Of a stretch of 64,000 nt of DNA, positions 19,138 to 28,528 are shown one piece after another; positions within the stretch are counted from its first letter, which is position 1; each line of letters begins with the position of its first letter. The notes under the pieces are model-generated. The model saw only the letters and a list, made by a program, of their open reading frames with translations, did not search any database and had not been told where the DNA came from. Location: NCBI GenBank assembly GCA_947625195.1, contig CANQNK010000005.1, forward strand, positions 1-64,000, read 5' to 3'. The translations under genes were made by a program, and so were the position numbers. The stretch is from an uncultured Clostridia bacterium (GTDB lineage: Bacteria; Bacillota; Clostridia; Oscillospirales; Ruminococcaceae).

Positions 19138-20643
19138 TTATTCGCCTGCGTGCTTGATTCCGAGTATCGACAGTTCTTTTTCGGTAAGTCCGATACCTCT
19201 TAGCATCAGGCGGTTGCCTCTGAGCGATTCGATGGAGTTAATGCCCATACCGCCCATTATTTCTTTAATTTCGTGATTCCAAGCGGTTACAAGATTTACA
19301 AGCCGCTTGTATCCTATATCGGGGTTAAGCCTCCTTACCAGCTCCGGCCGCTGTGTGGCTATTCCCCAATTGCAGTTGCCCTTCTGACAGCTTCTGCAAA
19401 GGTGACAGCCAAGCGCCATAAGCGCGCTTGTTGCAATATATACAGCGTCTGCGCCAAGAGCTATTGCCTTAACAACGTCTGCCGAGGAACGAATAGATCC
19501 ACCGACAACGATAGATACGTTGTTTCTTATTCCCTCTTCTCTCAAGCGCTGATCAACCGCCGCAAGGGCAAGCTCTATCGGAATTCCTACATTATCTCTT
19601 ATTCTGGTCGGCGCTGCTCCCGTACCGCCGCGATATCCGTCTATCGCGATGATGTCAGCCCCGCCTCTGGCAATACCTGAGGCTATTGCCGCTACGTTAT
19701 GTACCGCCGCGATCTTTACTATCACGGGCTTTTTATAGTCTGAAGCTTCTTTAAGCGAATAAACAAGCTGTCTGAGATCCTCAATTGAATAAATATCGTG
19801 GTGCGGTGCGGGAGATATAGCGTCAGAGCCCTCGGGAATCATTCTCGTTCTTGATATGTCCTCCCGAACCTTGATACCCGGAAGGTGTCCGCCTATTCCG
19901 GGCTTTGCGCCCTGTCCCATTTTTATCTCGATAGCCGCTCCCGCATTCAGATAATCCTTATGTACGCCGAATCTTCCGGATGCCACCTGAACTATCGTGT
20001 TTGCACCATACTTATAAAAATCCTCGTGAAGTCCGCCCTCACCGGTGTTGTAGAAAGTTCCCAGCTCCTTAGCCGCCCTTGCCAGGGATTCGTGAGCGTT
20101 GTAGCTTATAGAACCGTAGCTCATTGCAGAAAACATGATCGGAACCTCAAGCTTAAGCTGCGGAGGGAGATTGTTCTTTATCTCTCCCTTTGAGTTAAAC
20201 TCAACCTTGCCGGGCTTTGCTCCTAAAAACACCTTCGTCTCCATAGGCTCTCTCAGCGGGTCGATAGGCGGGTTTGTTACCTGAGACGCGTTTATAAGCA
20301 TCTTATCCCAATAAATAGGATACTTCTTCGGATTTCCCATTGAGGAAAGCAAAACTCCTCCCGTGCCTGCCTGACGATATATCTCGGCAATATGCTCGCC
20401 TGTCCAGTTTGCGTTTTCCTTGAAGGTGTGGTCGGTTTTCACTATCTTAAGCGCCCTTGTCGGGCAAAGCGAAACGCACCTGTGGCAGTTTACGCACTTT
20501 GCGCTGTCGCACATCATCATCTCAAGCTCCGCGTCATACCAGTGAGCCTCGTTTGCGCACTGTCTTTCACACACGCGGCAGCATATACATTTATCCCTAT
20601 CCCTTTTAATTTCGTATTCAGGATATAAAAAATCAATTGCCAT
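19138..20643 (-). CDS. Glutamate synthase FMN-binding core with N-terminal ferredoxin domain
   Basis: The 501-residue product is the catalytic glutamate synthase piece that reduces 2-oxoglutarate plus ammonia to glutamate. Residues about 15-65 form a ferredoxin-like domain (CICCRVCERQC and CVNCHRCVSLCP). The rest is the TIM-barrel FMN domain with GQGAKPGIGGHLPG, IDGYRGGTGAAPT and a 3Fe-4S-type cysteine motif (CHLCRSCQKGNC). The amidotransferase and GXGXG domains of classic GltB are encoded by separate genes in the same operon, as in archaeal-type enzymes. GAGG precedes the start. Confidence 0.95.
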   Translation of the reverse strand: MAIDFLYPEYEIKRDRDKCICCRVCERQCANEAHWYDAELEMMMCDSAKCVNCHRCVSLCPTRALKIVKTDHTFKENANWTGEHIAEIYRQAGTGGVLLSSMGNPKKYPIYWDKMLINASQVTNPPIDPLREPMETKVFLGAKPGKVEFNSKGEIKNNLPPQLKLEVPIMFSAMSYGSISYNAHESLARAAKELGTFYNTGEGGLHEDFYKYGANTIVQVASGRFGVHKDYLNAGAAIEIKMGQGAKPGIGGHLPGIKVREDISRTRMIPEGSDAISPAPHHDIYSIEDLRQLVYSLKEASDYKKPVIVKIAAVHNVAAIASGIARGGADIIAIDGYRGGTGAAPTRIRDNVGIPIELALAAVDQRLREEGIRNNVSIVVGGSIRSSADVVKAIALGADAVYIATSALMALGCHLCRSCQKGNCNWGIATQRPELVRRLNPDIGYKRLVNLVTAWNHEIKEIMGGMGINSIESLRGNRLMLRGIGLTEKELSILGIKHAGE

Positions 20644-20658
20644 AATTTTTTCTCCTCT

Positions 20659-21756
20659 TTACTTACTGCTTTTATACGAATCTAGTGTGACTATCACAGG
20701 CTCTCCGCCTCTGGGCGACCAGAGCTTATCCAGCTCAGGCTCAATAATTCTTATCGCACATTCCTCGCTTGCCATATATACCATATCGTCCTTTTCGCCT
20801 ATAACCATCGATCTAAGCTTTAGCCTGTCGTTAAGCGCCATCAGTCCGCCTTCAAAGCCCAGAATTATTGAAAACGGCCCTGTTATCAGAAGCCCCGGAA
20901 AAGCGCTTCTTAAATATGTAAGCTTATCTTTTTGCGCTTTCGGCATATTTTCAATGGTTGACCAGAACGGCGCTGCAATAACGCTTGCAGCATCGCTTAA
21001 AGAAAGCCTTTGCTTTCTCAGCAAATAGTCTATGATGTAAGTGATGACCTCGGTATCAGTCTGAAGAGTACATTTATATCCGTACATTTCAATATCTCTT
21101 CTGTTTGCGTCGTAGCTTGAGATCTCTCCGTTGTGAACTATTGAGTAATCAAGCATCGCAAACGGGTGAGCACCTCCCCACCAGCCGGGAGTGTTTGTCG
21201 GGTATCTTCCGTGAGCAGTCCATGCATATCCGTCGTATTCCTCGAGTCTGAAATAATCTCCGACATCCTCCGGATATCCTACCGCCTTAAACACGCCCAT
21301 ATTCTTTCCGCAGGAGAAAACATAAGCGCCGTCTATCTGCGAATTTATCCTGATAACGCTTCTGGATACAAACTCCTTTTCGTCAAGATGGCTGTCGGTA
21401 AGCTTGGTCGGCAGCGGATTTACAAAGTATCTCCATATAAGCGGCTCTGCCGTTATCTTGCTGCTGGGCCTTACCGGAATCTTCGACAGGTTTATGATGT
21501 CAAAATGGCGGTCAAGGAACCTTTCGCATTCCTCTCTTGCCTGATTTCCGTCGTAAAAAACGTGAAAGGCGTAAAGGTCCTTGTACTGCGGATAGATGCC
21601 GTAGCCCGCAAAGCCTCCTCCCAGACCGTTAGACCGATCGTGCATAGTTGCAATGCTCTTGACAATTATCTCTCCGTTTATCTTCTTGCCGCTCTTTGAG
21701 ATAACTCCCGAAATAGCGCAGCCGGACGGAATTCTCACCTGTCCCTCTTTAAGCAT
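20659..21756 (-). CDS. Glutamate synthase class II amidotransferase domain protein
   Basis: The 365-residue protein is a class II (Ntn-type) glutamine amidotransferase corresponding to the N-terminal domain of GltB. The likely nucleophile is Cys13 (SGCAISGV), which would need removal of a short propeptide. Further motifs are AWTAHGRYPTNTPGWWGGAHPF, given here only for position (about 176-197), and SIVHNGEISSYDANR. It releases ammonia from glutamine for the FMN core. It is the first gene of the operon, with GGAGGAGAG ahead of the ATG and a roughly 190-base structured leader. Confidence 0.93.
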   Translation of the reverse strand: MLKEGQVRIPSGCAISGVISKSGKKINGEIIVKSIATMHDRSNGLGGGFAGYGIYPQYKDLYAFHVFYDGNQAREECERFLDRHFDIINLSKIPVRPSSKITAEPLIWRYFVNPLPTKLTDSHLDEKEFVSRSVIRINSQIDGAYVFSCGKNMGVFKAVGYPEDVGDYFRLEEYDGYAWTAHGRYPTNTPGWWGGAHPFAMLDYSIVHNGEISSYDANRRDIEMYGYKCTLQTDTEVITYIIDYLLRKQRLSLSDAASVIAAPFWSTIENMPKAQKDKLTYLRSAFPGLLITGPFSIILGFEGGLMALNDRLKLRSMVIGEKDDMVYMASEECAIRIIEPELDKLWSPRGGEPVIVTLDSYKSSK

Positions 21757-21891
21757 TACTCTCTCCTCCTTATAAATTATGTGATCTTTTAAAAATAAAA
21801 AGTGCGCTCACCCAAAAGCTCTTTAACCGCTCCGTCATATTTATAAAATAGTATACCTGATACCTATAAAATATGCGGAGGCAAGAAAGCC

Positions 21892-21941
21892 TTTTATGAA
21901 CGCCTTTGTTCTCATAAAATTCTTATCACGCTGTCATGCGT
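21892..21941 (-). promoter_or_regulatory. Two-hairpin leader with AAAGGC hexaloop (candidate ANTAR target)
   Basis: Read on the minus strand, the transcript should begin with a small hairpin ACGC-ATGACA-GCGT (21928-21941). A second follows: TTTTAT, a bulged GA, GAAC, loop AAAGGC, GTTC, ATAAAA (21892-21919). The second loop has the A1 and G4 expected of ANTAR-bound hexaloops; the first has A1 but not G4. No clear terminator overlaps the second hairpin here, so the regulatory role is tentative. Confidence 0.45.
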
Positions 21942-21948
21942 CTAAAAT

Positions 21949-21977
21949 ATATTATCACAAATAACTCTTCTTGTCAA
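21949..21977 (-). promoter_or_regulatory. Promoter of the glutamate synthase operon
   Basis: On the minus strand TTGACA (21972-21977) and TAATAT (21949-21954) are 17 bases apart. The expected start near 21942 gives a leader of about 185 bases. Confidence 0.75.
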
Positions 21978-22238
21978 CCCTTTTTTGAATATAAGTTGCT
22001 GTATAAATTCATTTTTCCTTTTTTATCGTCATATTACTCAAAATCAAACGGGTAAATTTGCAGGATTGCCAGTCATAACTTGCAAAATGTTTTCGACAAT
22101 ATGCATAATATCTTTCGTGTATGAATAAACGGCATTAACAAAAAGCTTGTTTTTTAGCAAATGTGTATTAAATCCTTAAACCATTTGTTTTGATTGTTAT
22201 GCTTTTTCTACAAATCTCCGAAAAAAAGAAAAAAAGTC
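21978..22238. other. Divergent intergenic region between nitrogen operons
   Basis: About 260 AT-rich bases separate the two divergent promoters. No gene or further structured element was recognised in it; the space could hold activator sites. Confidence 0.4.
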
Positions 22239-22267
22239 TTGACAAATTGACAGCTTGAGAATATACT
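22239..22267 (+). promoter_or_regulatory. Promoter of the type III glutamine synthetase gene
   Basis: TTGACA (22239-22244) and TATACT (22262-22267) are separated by 17 bases. The expected transcription start near 22275 lies only a few bases upstream of the leader hairpin. Confidence 0.8.
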
Positions 22268-22278
22268 AAGTATTGTAA

Positions 22279-22326
22279 ACAGCAAAGGCGCTGTGAGCAA
22301 ATTAAATGCTCGCAGTGTCTTTTTTA
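22279..22326 (+). promoter_or_regulatory. Attenuator leader: AAAGGC hexaloop overlapping a terminator
   Basis: ACAGC-AAAGGC-GCTGT forms a 5-bp hairpin with a hexaloop that has A1 and G4. Its 3' half is also the start of a 13-bp terminator stem (22287-22299 with 22307-22319), followed by six T residues. The two structures are mutually exclusive, the layout expected of ANTAR-controlled antitermination. Only one hexaloop hairpin is visible, whereas described ANTAR targets have two. Confidence 0.6.
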
Positions 22327-22355
22327 TTTAATTTATACGAATGGAGGACTTAGCA

Positions 22356-24437
22356 ATGAGCAGCATTCCGGAGATATTCGGAGAAAACGTGTTTAACCTT
22401 AAGGTTATGAAGGCACGGCTTCCGAAGGAAACATTCAAGGCTCTGAAAAAGACTATCGAGGATGGCACTCCGCTTGACACCAACGTAGCAAACGTAGTGG
22501 CAAACGCTATGAAAGACTGGGCTATCGAAAAAGGCGCTACCCACTTTACTCACTGGTTCCAGCCGATGACAGGTATCACGGCTGAAAAGCACGACAGCTT
22601 TATTTCGCCCTCGGCAGACGGTCAGGTGATTATGGAGTTTTCAGGCAAAGAGCTTATAAAGGGAGAGCCTGACGCTTCTTCGTTCCCGTCAGGAGGACTG
22701 AGAGCTACATTTGAGGCAAGAGGCTATACCGCGTGGGACCCGACCTCATACGCATTTATAAAGGACGGATCGCTTTGCATTCCGACAGCTTTCTGTTCAT
22801 ACACCGGCGAGGCGCTTGACAAGAAAACTCCTCTTTTGCGCTCTATGGAGGCAGTAAACAAATCTGCTCTTAAGATTTTAAAGCTTTTCGGCAGCGACGC
22901 CAAGAGAGTAACCTCAACCGTTGGAGCAGAGCAGGAATACTTCATCATTGAAAGAGAAGATTACGCAAAGAGAAAAGACCTTATATATACAGGCAGAACC
23001 CTTTACGGTGCACCCGCTCCTAAGGGTCAGGAGCTTGAGGATCACTACTTCGGCTCTGTAAAGATGAGAATTTCAGCTTATATGAAAGACCTTGACGAAG
23101 AGCTGTGGAAACTCGGCATCATGGCAAAGACCAAGCATAACGAGGTCGCTCCTGCCCAGCACGAGCTTGCACCTATCTTCTCAACCACAAATATCGCAAC
23201 CGACCACAACCAGCTTATGATGGAGGCTATGAGAAAGGTCGCAAAGAAGCACGGCTTCAAGTGTCTGCTTCACGAAAAGCCCTTTGCGGGAGTAAATGGC
23301 TCCGGCAAGCACAACAACTGGTCTATTTCAACCGATACAGGCGTAAACTTGCTTGAACCGGGAAAAACCCCGGCTGAAAACGCTCAGTTTTTAACATTCC
23401 TTGTTGCAGTTATCAAGGCAGTAAATGAGTACCAGGATCTCTTGCGTATGTCAGTTGCAACGGCAGGAAACGACCATCGTCTCGGTGCGAACGAGGCTCC
23501 TCCGGCAATCATCTCAATGTTCCTCGGTGATGAGCTTACGGCTATTCTGGAGGCTATCAAGGACGACAAGCAGTATGCCGGACACGGCTCGGGAGAAATG
23601 CAGATAGGCGTAGATGTTCTGCCAAGCTTCCCGATAGACAACACCGACAGAAACAGAACTTCGCCTTTTGCTTTCACGGGTAATAAGTTTGAGTTCAGAA
23701 TGCCGGGTTCAAAGCTCTCTGTCGCAGGACCTAACACTGTACTTAATACAATAGTTGCAGAGGCTCTTGATGAGTTCTATGAAGTTTTGAAAGACGCTGA
23801 AGACTTTAACGCTACGCTTCATGAGCTTATCAAGAAGACAATAAATGAAAACTGGAACATAATCTTTAACGGCGACGGATACAGCGCAGAGTGGCCTGTT
23901 CTTGCTGAGAAGAGAGGACTGTTAAATCTAAGATCCACTCCGGAGGCAATCCCTCACTTTGCAGATCCCAAAAACGTAAAGGTATTCACAAAGCACGGAG
24001 TTTATACCGAAACTGAGATACACTCCCGCATTGAGATACTTCTTGAGGAGTACGTAAAGATTCTTAATATAGAAGCCCTGACAATGATAGATATGGCTAA
24101 AAAGGATATTCTTCCGGCTATTTCGACCTATGTCAAGGAGCTTGGCAAGACCGCAAAGCTTGCTAAGGAATGCGGCGCTGAAGCTAAGTTTGAGATTGAA
24201 GTCGTTAAGAAGCTTTCCGCGCTTGAAAGCGAGATCTATGAGAAGCTTACAAACCTTGAGACAATCACGGCAGACGCAGCGGGCATTACCGATATTCAGG
24301 ATAAGGCAAACTTCTATCACGATGAAGTGTTTACCGCAATGGGCGAACTGAGAGCTCCCGCAGATGAGGCGGAAAAGCTCTGCGGAGAAAAGTACTGGCC
24401 GTATCCGACATACGGAAAGATGTTGTTCTACGTATAA
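22356..24437 (+). CDS. glnN: Type III glutamine synthetase
   Basis: The 693-residue enzyme is the large GSIII form found in Bacteroidetes, cyanobacteria and some Clostridia. Signatures include [19 protein letters not shown], the catalytic [16 protein letters not shown] and [12 protein letters not shown]. It assimilates ammonia into glutamine. The ATG at 22356 is chosen because the GGAGG at 22343-22347 lies inside an upstream in-frame ATG codon context, which rules that earlier start out. Expression is probably controlled by the terminator-bearing leader. An ammonium transporter-PII fusion follows. Confidence 0.97.
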   Translation: MSSIPEIFGENVFNLKVMKARLPKETFKALKKTIEDGTPLDTNVANVVANAMKDWAIEKGATHFTHWFQPMTGITAEKHDSFISPSADGQVIMEFSGKELIKGEPDASSFPSGGLRATFEARGYTAWDPTSYAFIKDGSLCIPTAFCSYTGEALDKKTPLLRSMEAVNKSALKILKLFGSDAKRVTSTVGAEQEYFIIEREDYAKRKDLIYTGRTLYGAPAPKGQELEDHYFGSVKMRISAYMKDLDEELWKLGIMAKTKHNEVAPAQHELAPIFSTTNIATDHNQLMMEAMRKVAKKHGFKCLLHEKPFAGVNGSGKHNNWSISTDTGVNLLEPGKTPAENAQFLTFLVAVIKAVNEYQDLLRMSVATAGNDHRLGANEAPPAIISMFLGDELTAILEAIKDDKQYAGHGSGEMQIGVDVLPSFPIDNTDRNRTSPFAFTGNKFEFRMPGSKLSVAGPNTVLNTIVAEALDEFYEVLKDAEDFNATLHELIKKTINENWNIIFNGDGYSAEWPVLAEKRGLLNLRSTPEAIPHFADPKNVKVFTKHGVYTETEIHSRIEILLEEYVKILNIEALTMIDMAKKDILPAISTYVKELGKTAKLAKECGAEAKFEIEVVKKLSALESEIYEKLTNLETITADAAGITDIQDKANFYHDEVFTAMGELRAPADEAEKLCGEKYWPYPTYGKMLFYV

Positions 24438-24472
24438 AATCGAACAGATAACTTAATAAACAATGTACAATG

Positions 24473-24530
24473 AAGTGCAGATCCCCAAGGCAGACTATTG
24501 CCTTTTACGGGATTTGCACTTTTATTTTTA
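24473..24530 (+). terminator. Terminator/attenuator between glnN and the Amt-PII gene
   Basis: AAGTGCAGATCCC (24473-24485) pairs with GGGATTTGCACTT (24509-24521), and a T-rich run follows. Its loop contains a second hairpin, AAGGCA-GACTAT-TGCCTT. It may simply end glnN or may attenuate read-through into the transporter gene. Confidence 0.85.
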
Positions 24531-24550
24531 TCAAAAAGGGAGAGATTTTT

Positions 24551-26320
24551 ATGACACTATTTGCAGACAATGTTCTAGAAGGCGTGTCAGAGCTTATCGA
24601 TCAGATCGACGGTACGATCTTCGGCGTATGGTTTCTGATCGGCGCTGCACTCGTGTTCTGGATGCAGGCGGGCTTTGCTATGGTAGAAACAGGTTTCACC
24701 AGAGCAAAAAATGCCGGAAACATTATAATGAAGAACCTGATGGACTTCTGTATAGGTACTGTCATGTTCATCATCATCGGCTTCAGCCTTTTGCTCGGCG
24801 AAGATCTGGTCGGCTTTATCGGAAAGCCGGGATTTGATATCCTGACAAACTACAAGGACTTTGACTGGTCAAACTTCGTATTTAACCTTGTTTTCTGCGC
24901 TACAACCGCAACTATCGTTTCGGGAGCAATGGCGGAAAGAACAAAGTTCCTTTCTTACTGCGTATACTCAGCCGTCATCTCAGGACTTATCTACCCGATC
25001 GAGGCTCACTGGATCTGGGGCGGCGGCTGGCTTTCAAAGTTCGGTTTTCATGATTTCGCAGGCTCCTGCGCAATCCATATGGTAGGCGGAATCGCGGCTT
25101 TAGTCGGTGCTGCAATTCTCGGACCGCGTATAGGAAAATTTACAAAAGGCAAGGACGGAAAGATAAAGGTTCACGCATTTCCCGGACACAATCTTACGAT
25201 AGGCGCTTTGGGCGTGTTCATTCTGTGGCTGGGCTGGTATGGATTCAACGGTGCTGCCGCAACCAGCGTAGATCAGTTAGGCTCCATCTTTGTTACCACC
25301 ACAATTGCTCCGTCAGTTGCAACGGTAACCTGCATGATCTTCACTTGGATAAAATACGGAAAGCCTGACGTTTCAATGTGCTTGAACGCATCGCTCGCCG
25401 GACTTGTAGCTGTTACCGCAGGCTGCGATGTAGTGGATGCAACGGGCTCGTTTATTATCGGAGTAGTTGCCGGACTGTTGGTAGTATTCGGCGTTTGGCT
25501 GCTCGACAATGTTTTCCACGTAGACGATCCGGTAGGCGCGGTTGCAGTTCATATGATGAACGGTATCTGGGGTACTCTGGCAGTAGGACTTTTCGCAACA
25601 GGTACAACTCCTGGATACAGCCTTGATATTAAAGGTCTTTTCTATGGCGGAGGATTTGAGCTATTAGGAAAGCAGGCTCTGGGCGTACTTACAGTTGGTG
25701 CTTGGGCAACCATCACTATGATCATCGTTTTCTTTGCAATCAAAGCAACGGTAGGTCTCCGCGCTTCACGCGAGGAGGAGATCATCGGTCTTGACGCTAC
25801 TGAGCACGGTCTCGCTTCCTCCTATGCAGATTTTGCGCCGGCAATTGAGATCACTTCTGCGACCATTGAGCATACCTCCTCTATCCCCGAGCCTTCGATA
25901 CCGCTGAAGCCGAAGGTTCCTGTTGAGAAGGCTGTTGAGGTTGAAAGCTATGTTGCTCCGGGCAGCGATAAGATATCAAAAGTTGTCGTTATATGCAAGA
26001 ATCAGATGCTTAACACTCTGCTTTCGGCGTTTGAGTCTATCTCTGTAACTGGCGTTACAGTAACCAATGTACTCGGTATGGGTATGCAGAAGGGACAGCC
26101 GGAATACTACCGTGGAGTTGAGGTAGAAGCAAATCTGCTTCCGAAGACAAAGGTAGAGGTAGTAGTTTGCAAAGTGCCGGTTCAGAAGGTTATCGATACT
26201 GCTAAGGCGGCTCTTTATACTGGTCATATCGGCGACGGTAAGATATTCGTATACCCTGTTGATGAGGTTGTAAAGGTAAGAACCGGAGAAATAGGCTACG
26301 ACGCTTTGCAGGACGACTAA
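24551..26320 (+). CDS. Ammonium transporter fused to a PII signalling domain
   Basis: Residues 1 to about 425 are an Amt channel with about 11 membrane segments and typical motifs (AGFAMVETGFTRAKNAGNI, FAGSCAIHMVGG, AVAVHMMNGIWGT). A linker of roughly 60 residues rich in Pro, Glu and Val leads to a PII (GlnK) domain at about 480-589. That domain has the T-loop segment QKGQPEYYRGVEV, with the modifiable Tyr context YRG, and the C-terminal signature GDGKIFVYPVDEVVKVRTGE. Fusing the inhibitor to the channel should let 2-oxoglutarate and nucleotide state gate ammonium uptake directly. Amt-PII fusions are known. The ATG at 24551 follows GGGAGAG. Confidence 0.95.
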   Translation: MTLFADNVLEGVSELIDQIDGTIFGVWFLIGAALVFWMQAGFAMVETGFTRAKNAGNIIMKNLMDFCIGTVMFIIIGFSLLLGEDLVGFIGKPGFDILTNYKDFDWSNFVFNLVFCATTATIVSGAMAERTKFLSYCVYSAVISGLIYPIEAHWIWGGGWLSKFGFHDFAGSCAIHMVGGIAALVGAAILGPRIGKFTKGKDGKIKVHAFPGHNLTIGALGVFILWLGWYGFNGAAATSVDQLGSIFVTTTIAPSVATVTCMIFTWIKYGKPDVSMCLNASLAGLVAVTAGCDVVDATGSFIIGVVAGLLVVFGVWLLDNVFHVDDPVGAVAVHMMNGIWGTLAVGLFATGTTPGYSLDIKGLFYGGGFELLGKQALGVLTVGAWATITMIIVFFAIKATVGLRASREEEIIGLDATEHGLASSYADFAPAIEITSATIEHTSSIPEPSIPLKPKVPVEKAVEVESYVAPGSDKISKVVVICKNQMLNTLLSAFESISVTGVTVTNVLGMGMQKGQPEYYRGVEVEANLLPKTKVEVVVCKVPVQKVIDTAKAALYTGHIGDGKIFVYPVDEVVKVRTGEIGYDALQDD

Positions 26321-26381
26321 ACATAAGTACAAGGGACTTATACACTCTTAAATCAAGCCCCCATCCCACTTATAAATTATG

Positions 26382-26423
26382 GCAAAACACATTCGGGTTT
26401 ACATTGACTCGGGTGTGTTTTGC
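26382..26423 (+). terminator. Hairpin downstream of the Amt-PII gene
   Basis: GCAAAACACA at 26382 pairs with TGTGTTTTGC ending at 26423, extended by wobble pairs to 17 bp. The T-run is poor, so it is a weak plus-strand terminator or an mRNA end stabiliser. Confidence 0.5.
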
Positions 26424-26430
26424 TGTTAAA

Positions 26431-26459
26431 AACCCGCAGAAGCATTGCCTCTGCGGGTT
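26431..26459 (-). terminator. Terminator of the metF-CPBP operon
   Basis: AACCCGCAGA and TCTGCGGGTT form a perfect 10-bp stem. On the minus strand a TTTTT run follows, so it ends the convergent minus-strand operon. Confidence 0.8.
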
Positions 26460-26519
26460 TATCAAATGAATTCTCTGCTCCGTCATATAATGGCGAACTT
26501 TTTGTCTTAGTTTTATATC

Positions 26520-27542
26520 CTACGAGTTTGCTGCAATTATTCCGCTTATTATTCCGTATATCAGGTACAAAGTATACAAAAGCAACGGAATATTAAGCGC
26601 CACAGTCTTTATCCTTTCGGGATAGCTAAGATCATGAATGTCCTCCTGAATTTTAAATGAATACATATTTCTTGTAATGACAAACACTCCTATCAGCAAA
26701 ACGGAATAAAGCAGCACAAAATAAATCACGGTTATTACCTTTGAGCCAACCGCATTTCCAATGTTTGAAATAAGCGGCAGGGAATTATTTAGCATATGAA
26801 CTATTATTGACGGCACAATCGAGCCGTATTTTACATCTACCGCAGCAAATACTATTCCGCAAACAAAAGCTCCTAAAAACTGTGTTAGGTTTCCGTGCAT
26901 AAGACCAAATAGTGCAGCGGAAACAACAATAGCAAGCTTTTTTCCGTAAGGCGCAATGGTTTTTAAAACAATCCCCCTGAAAACAAACTCCTCCGCAATC
27001 GGGGCGACTATAAGCAGATACAGTATCTCAAAAGCCACAGCCGATACGGTCGGGTTATCTATGGAGAAATCCGCCTCAGGTATGATCGTTCCCTTCTCAG
27101 AGAGAAAATTAGTGATGTAGTTTACAATAGTGGTTATTATGTTGTTTAAAACCAACACTACCGGAAAAGCCAGAAACGCACCTTTCACGCCGTTCTTATC
27201 CTCAAGCTTTAGTGTGCTTAGAAGTTTTATGCCCATAAGCCTTGCTGTAATTAAGGTAAGCACTAAAGCCGCCAAAACTACGCAGCAGGAGAAAAACATA
27301 GAAAACGAGGTATAGGACGAAAAGTTATCCTTATTTGTCAGATAAGCGTTTATCCTTACTGCATCAAATGTAACGTCCGAGGTTTTCATCCAGTAATAAA
27401 GATATAAAAACGCTTTTTTTGTGTAAGTAAAAAAGATTATACTGTATAAAAGCAACAAAATTCCGAGCTTTGAAGCGTTCATTCTAAGCCCGTGCTTTTC
27501 AATATCCTTAGGTAAAAGCGAAGAACTGCTATAAAAATCCAT
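26520..27542 (-). CDS. CPBP-family intramembrane metalloprotease
   Basis: The 340-residue membrane protein has about eight hydrophobic segments. It carries the CPBP (CAAX protease and bacteriocin-processing) motifs: EEFVFRG with the glutamate pair, then FGLMHGN and HMLNN supplying metal-binding residues. Family members cleave within membranes or act in bacteriocin maturation or immunity; the substrate is unknown. It lies 17 bases downstream of metF and probably shares its transcript, although no functional link is apparent. AGAGG precedes the ATG. Confidence 0.88.
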   Translation of the reverse strand: MDFYSSSSLLPKDIEKHGLRMNASKLGILLLLYSIIFFTYTKKAFLYLYYWMKTSDVTFDAVRINAYLTNKDNFSSYTSFSMFFSCCVVLAALVLTLITARLMGIKLLSTLKLEDKNGVKGAFLAFPVVLVLNNIITTIVNYITNFLSEKGTIIPEADFSIDNPTVSAVAFEILYLLIVAPIAEEFVFRGIVLKTIAPYGKKLAIVVSAALFGLMHGNLTQFLGAFVCGIVFAAVDVKYGSIVPSIIVHMLNNSLPLISNIGNAVGSKVITVIYFVLLYSVLLIGVFVITRNMYSFKIQEDIHDLSYPERIKTVALNIPLLLYTLYLIYGIISGIIAANS

Positions 27543-27559
27543 ACCGCGTTACCTCTTTG

Positions 27560-28426
27560 TTACCGCATTGAATCGATAGCAGAAAAAATTCTGTTTGCAA
27601 CCAACGGATTATTCATTGTATATAAATGTATACCGTCTGCTCCGTTTGAAATAAGGTCGACTATCTGGTCAACTGCATATGCTATTCCGGCATCAAATAG
27701 TGCCTGAGGGTTATCTGCAAACCTGCTCATAATCTTTGTAAACTTTCTGGGCAGGCTTGCTCCGCACATTGAAACCATACGCTCAATCTGTCCAATATTG
27801 ACCACCGGCATAATTCCCGCCTCTATCGGCACTTTTATTCCGGCTATTCTCACGCGTTCCATAAAAGTATAAAATGCGCTGTTATCAAAAAAAAGCTGAG
27901 ATATAAGATGCTGTGCACCGGCCTCAACCTTTTTCTTTAGTGCAAAAATATCTTCAACAGGTCCTTCAGCCTCAGTATGAACCTCAGGATAGCAGGCGCC
28001 GCTTATTTCAAAGCTGTGTCCGCTGTTTTTTATATACTCAATCAAATCGCTTGCGTATTTAAAATCATTTTTTGGAGCAACGCCCTCTATTTTATCTCCC
28101 CTCAAGGCAAGAATGTTTTCAATACCGCATTCCTTAAGTTTCTTGAGTATATAATCAATATCTCCCTTTTCTGAATTAACACATGTGAGATGTGCAATAG
28201 CAGGCATATTATACCTTTCCTCTATTACCCTGCATATTTCAAAGGTGGATAAATCCGCTGTGTTTCCGCCGGCACCATAGGTAACCGAAATAAAGTCAGG
28301 CTTAACTGCCTTTATACCATCAAGCGTCTTGTATATAGTGCTTACATCTTCCATCGTCTTTTTTGGAGGGAAGACCTCAAGCGAAAAAACCGTTTTTTCT
28401 CCGTTAAACAATGATGATATTTTCAA
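27560..28426 (-). CDS. metF: Methylenetetrahydrofolate reductase
   Basis: The 288-residue flavoprotein reduces 5,10-methylenetetrahydrofolate to 5-methyltetrahydrofolate for methionine synthesis. Typical motifs are the N-terminal VFSLEVFPPKK and PDFISVTYGAGGNT, and the central NILALRGD. Length matches the bacterial catalytic domain without a regulatory extension. The start is TTG at 28426 preceded by AGGATGG; no ATG lies close by in frame. It is transcribed away from htpG. Confidence 0.93.
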   Translation of the reverse strand: MKISSLFNGEKTVFSLEVFPPKKTMEDVSTIYKTLDGIKAVKPDFISVTYGAGGNTADLSTFEICRVIEERYNMPAIAHLTCVNSEKGDIDYILKKLKECGIENILALRGDKIEGVAPKNDFKYASDLIEYIKNSGHSFEISGACYPEVHTEAEGPVEDIFALKKKVEAGAQHLISQLFFDNSAFYTFMERVRIAGIKVPIEAGIMPVVNIGQIERMVSMCGASLPRKFTKIMSRFADNPQALFDAGIAYAVDQIVDLISNGADGIHLYTMNNPLVANRIFSAIDSMR

Positions 28427-28528
28427 ATCAGTTCCATCCTTTCCGTATCAATAAATTTATTTTATACTCTATGTAAGATGTAATTGTGACTAAATTGTAA
28501 ATAAAGTGTGTACTTTTTAGGCAAATAC

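Noticed and set aside
21757-21840. Terminator just before the glutamate synthase operon
   Set aside because: A T-rich stretch follows GTGAGCGCAC on the minus strand, but no stable stem long enough for a terminator could be formed.
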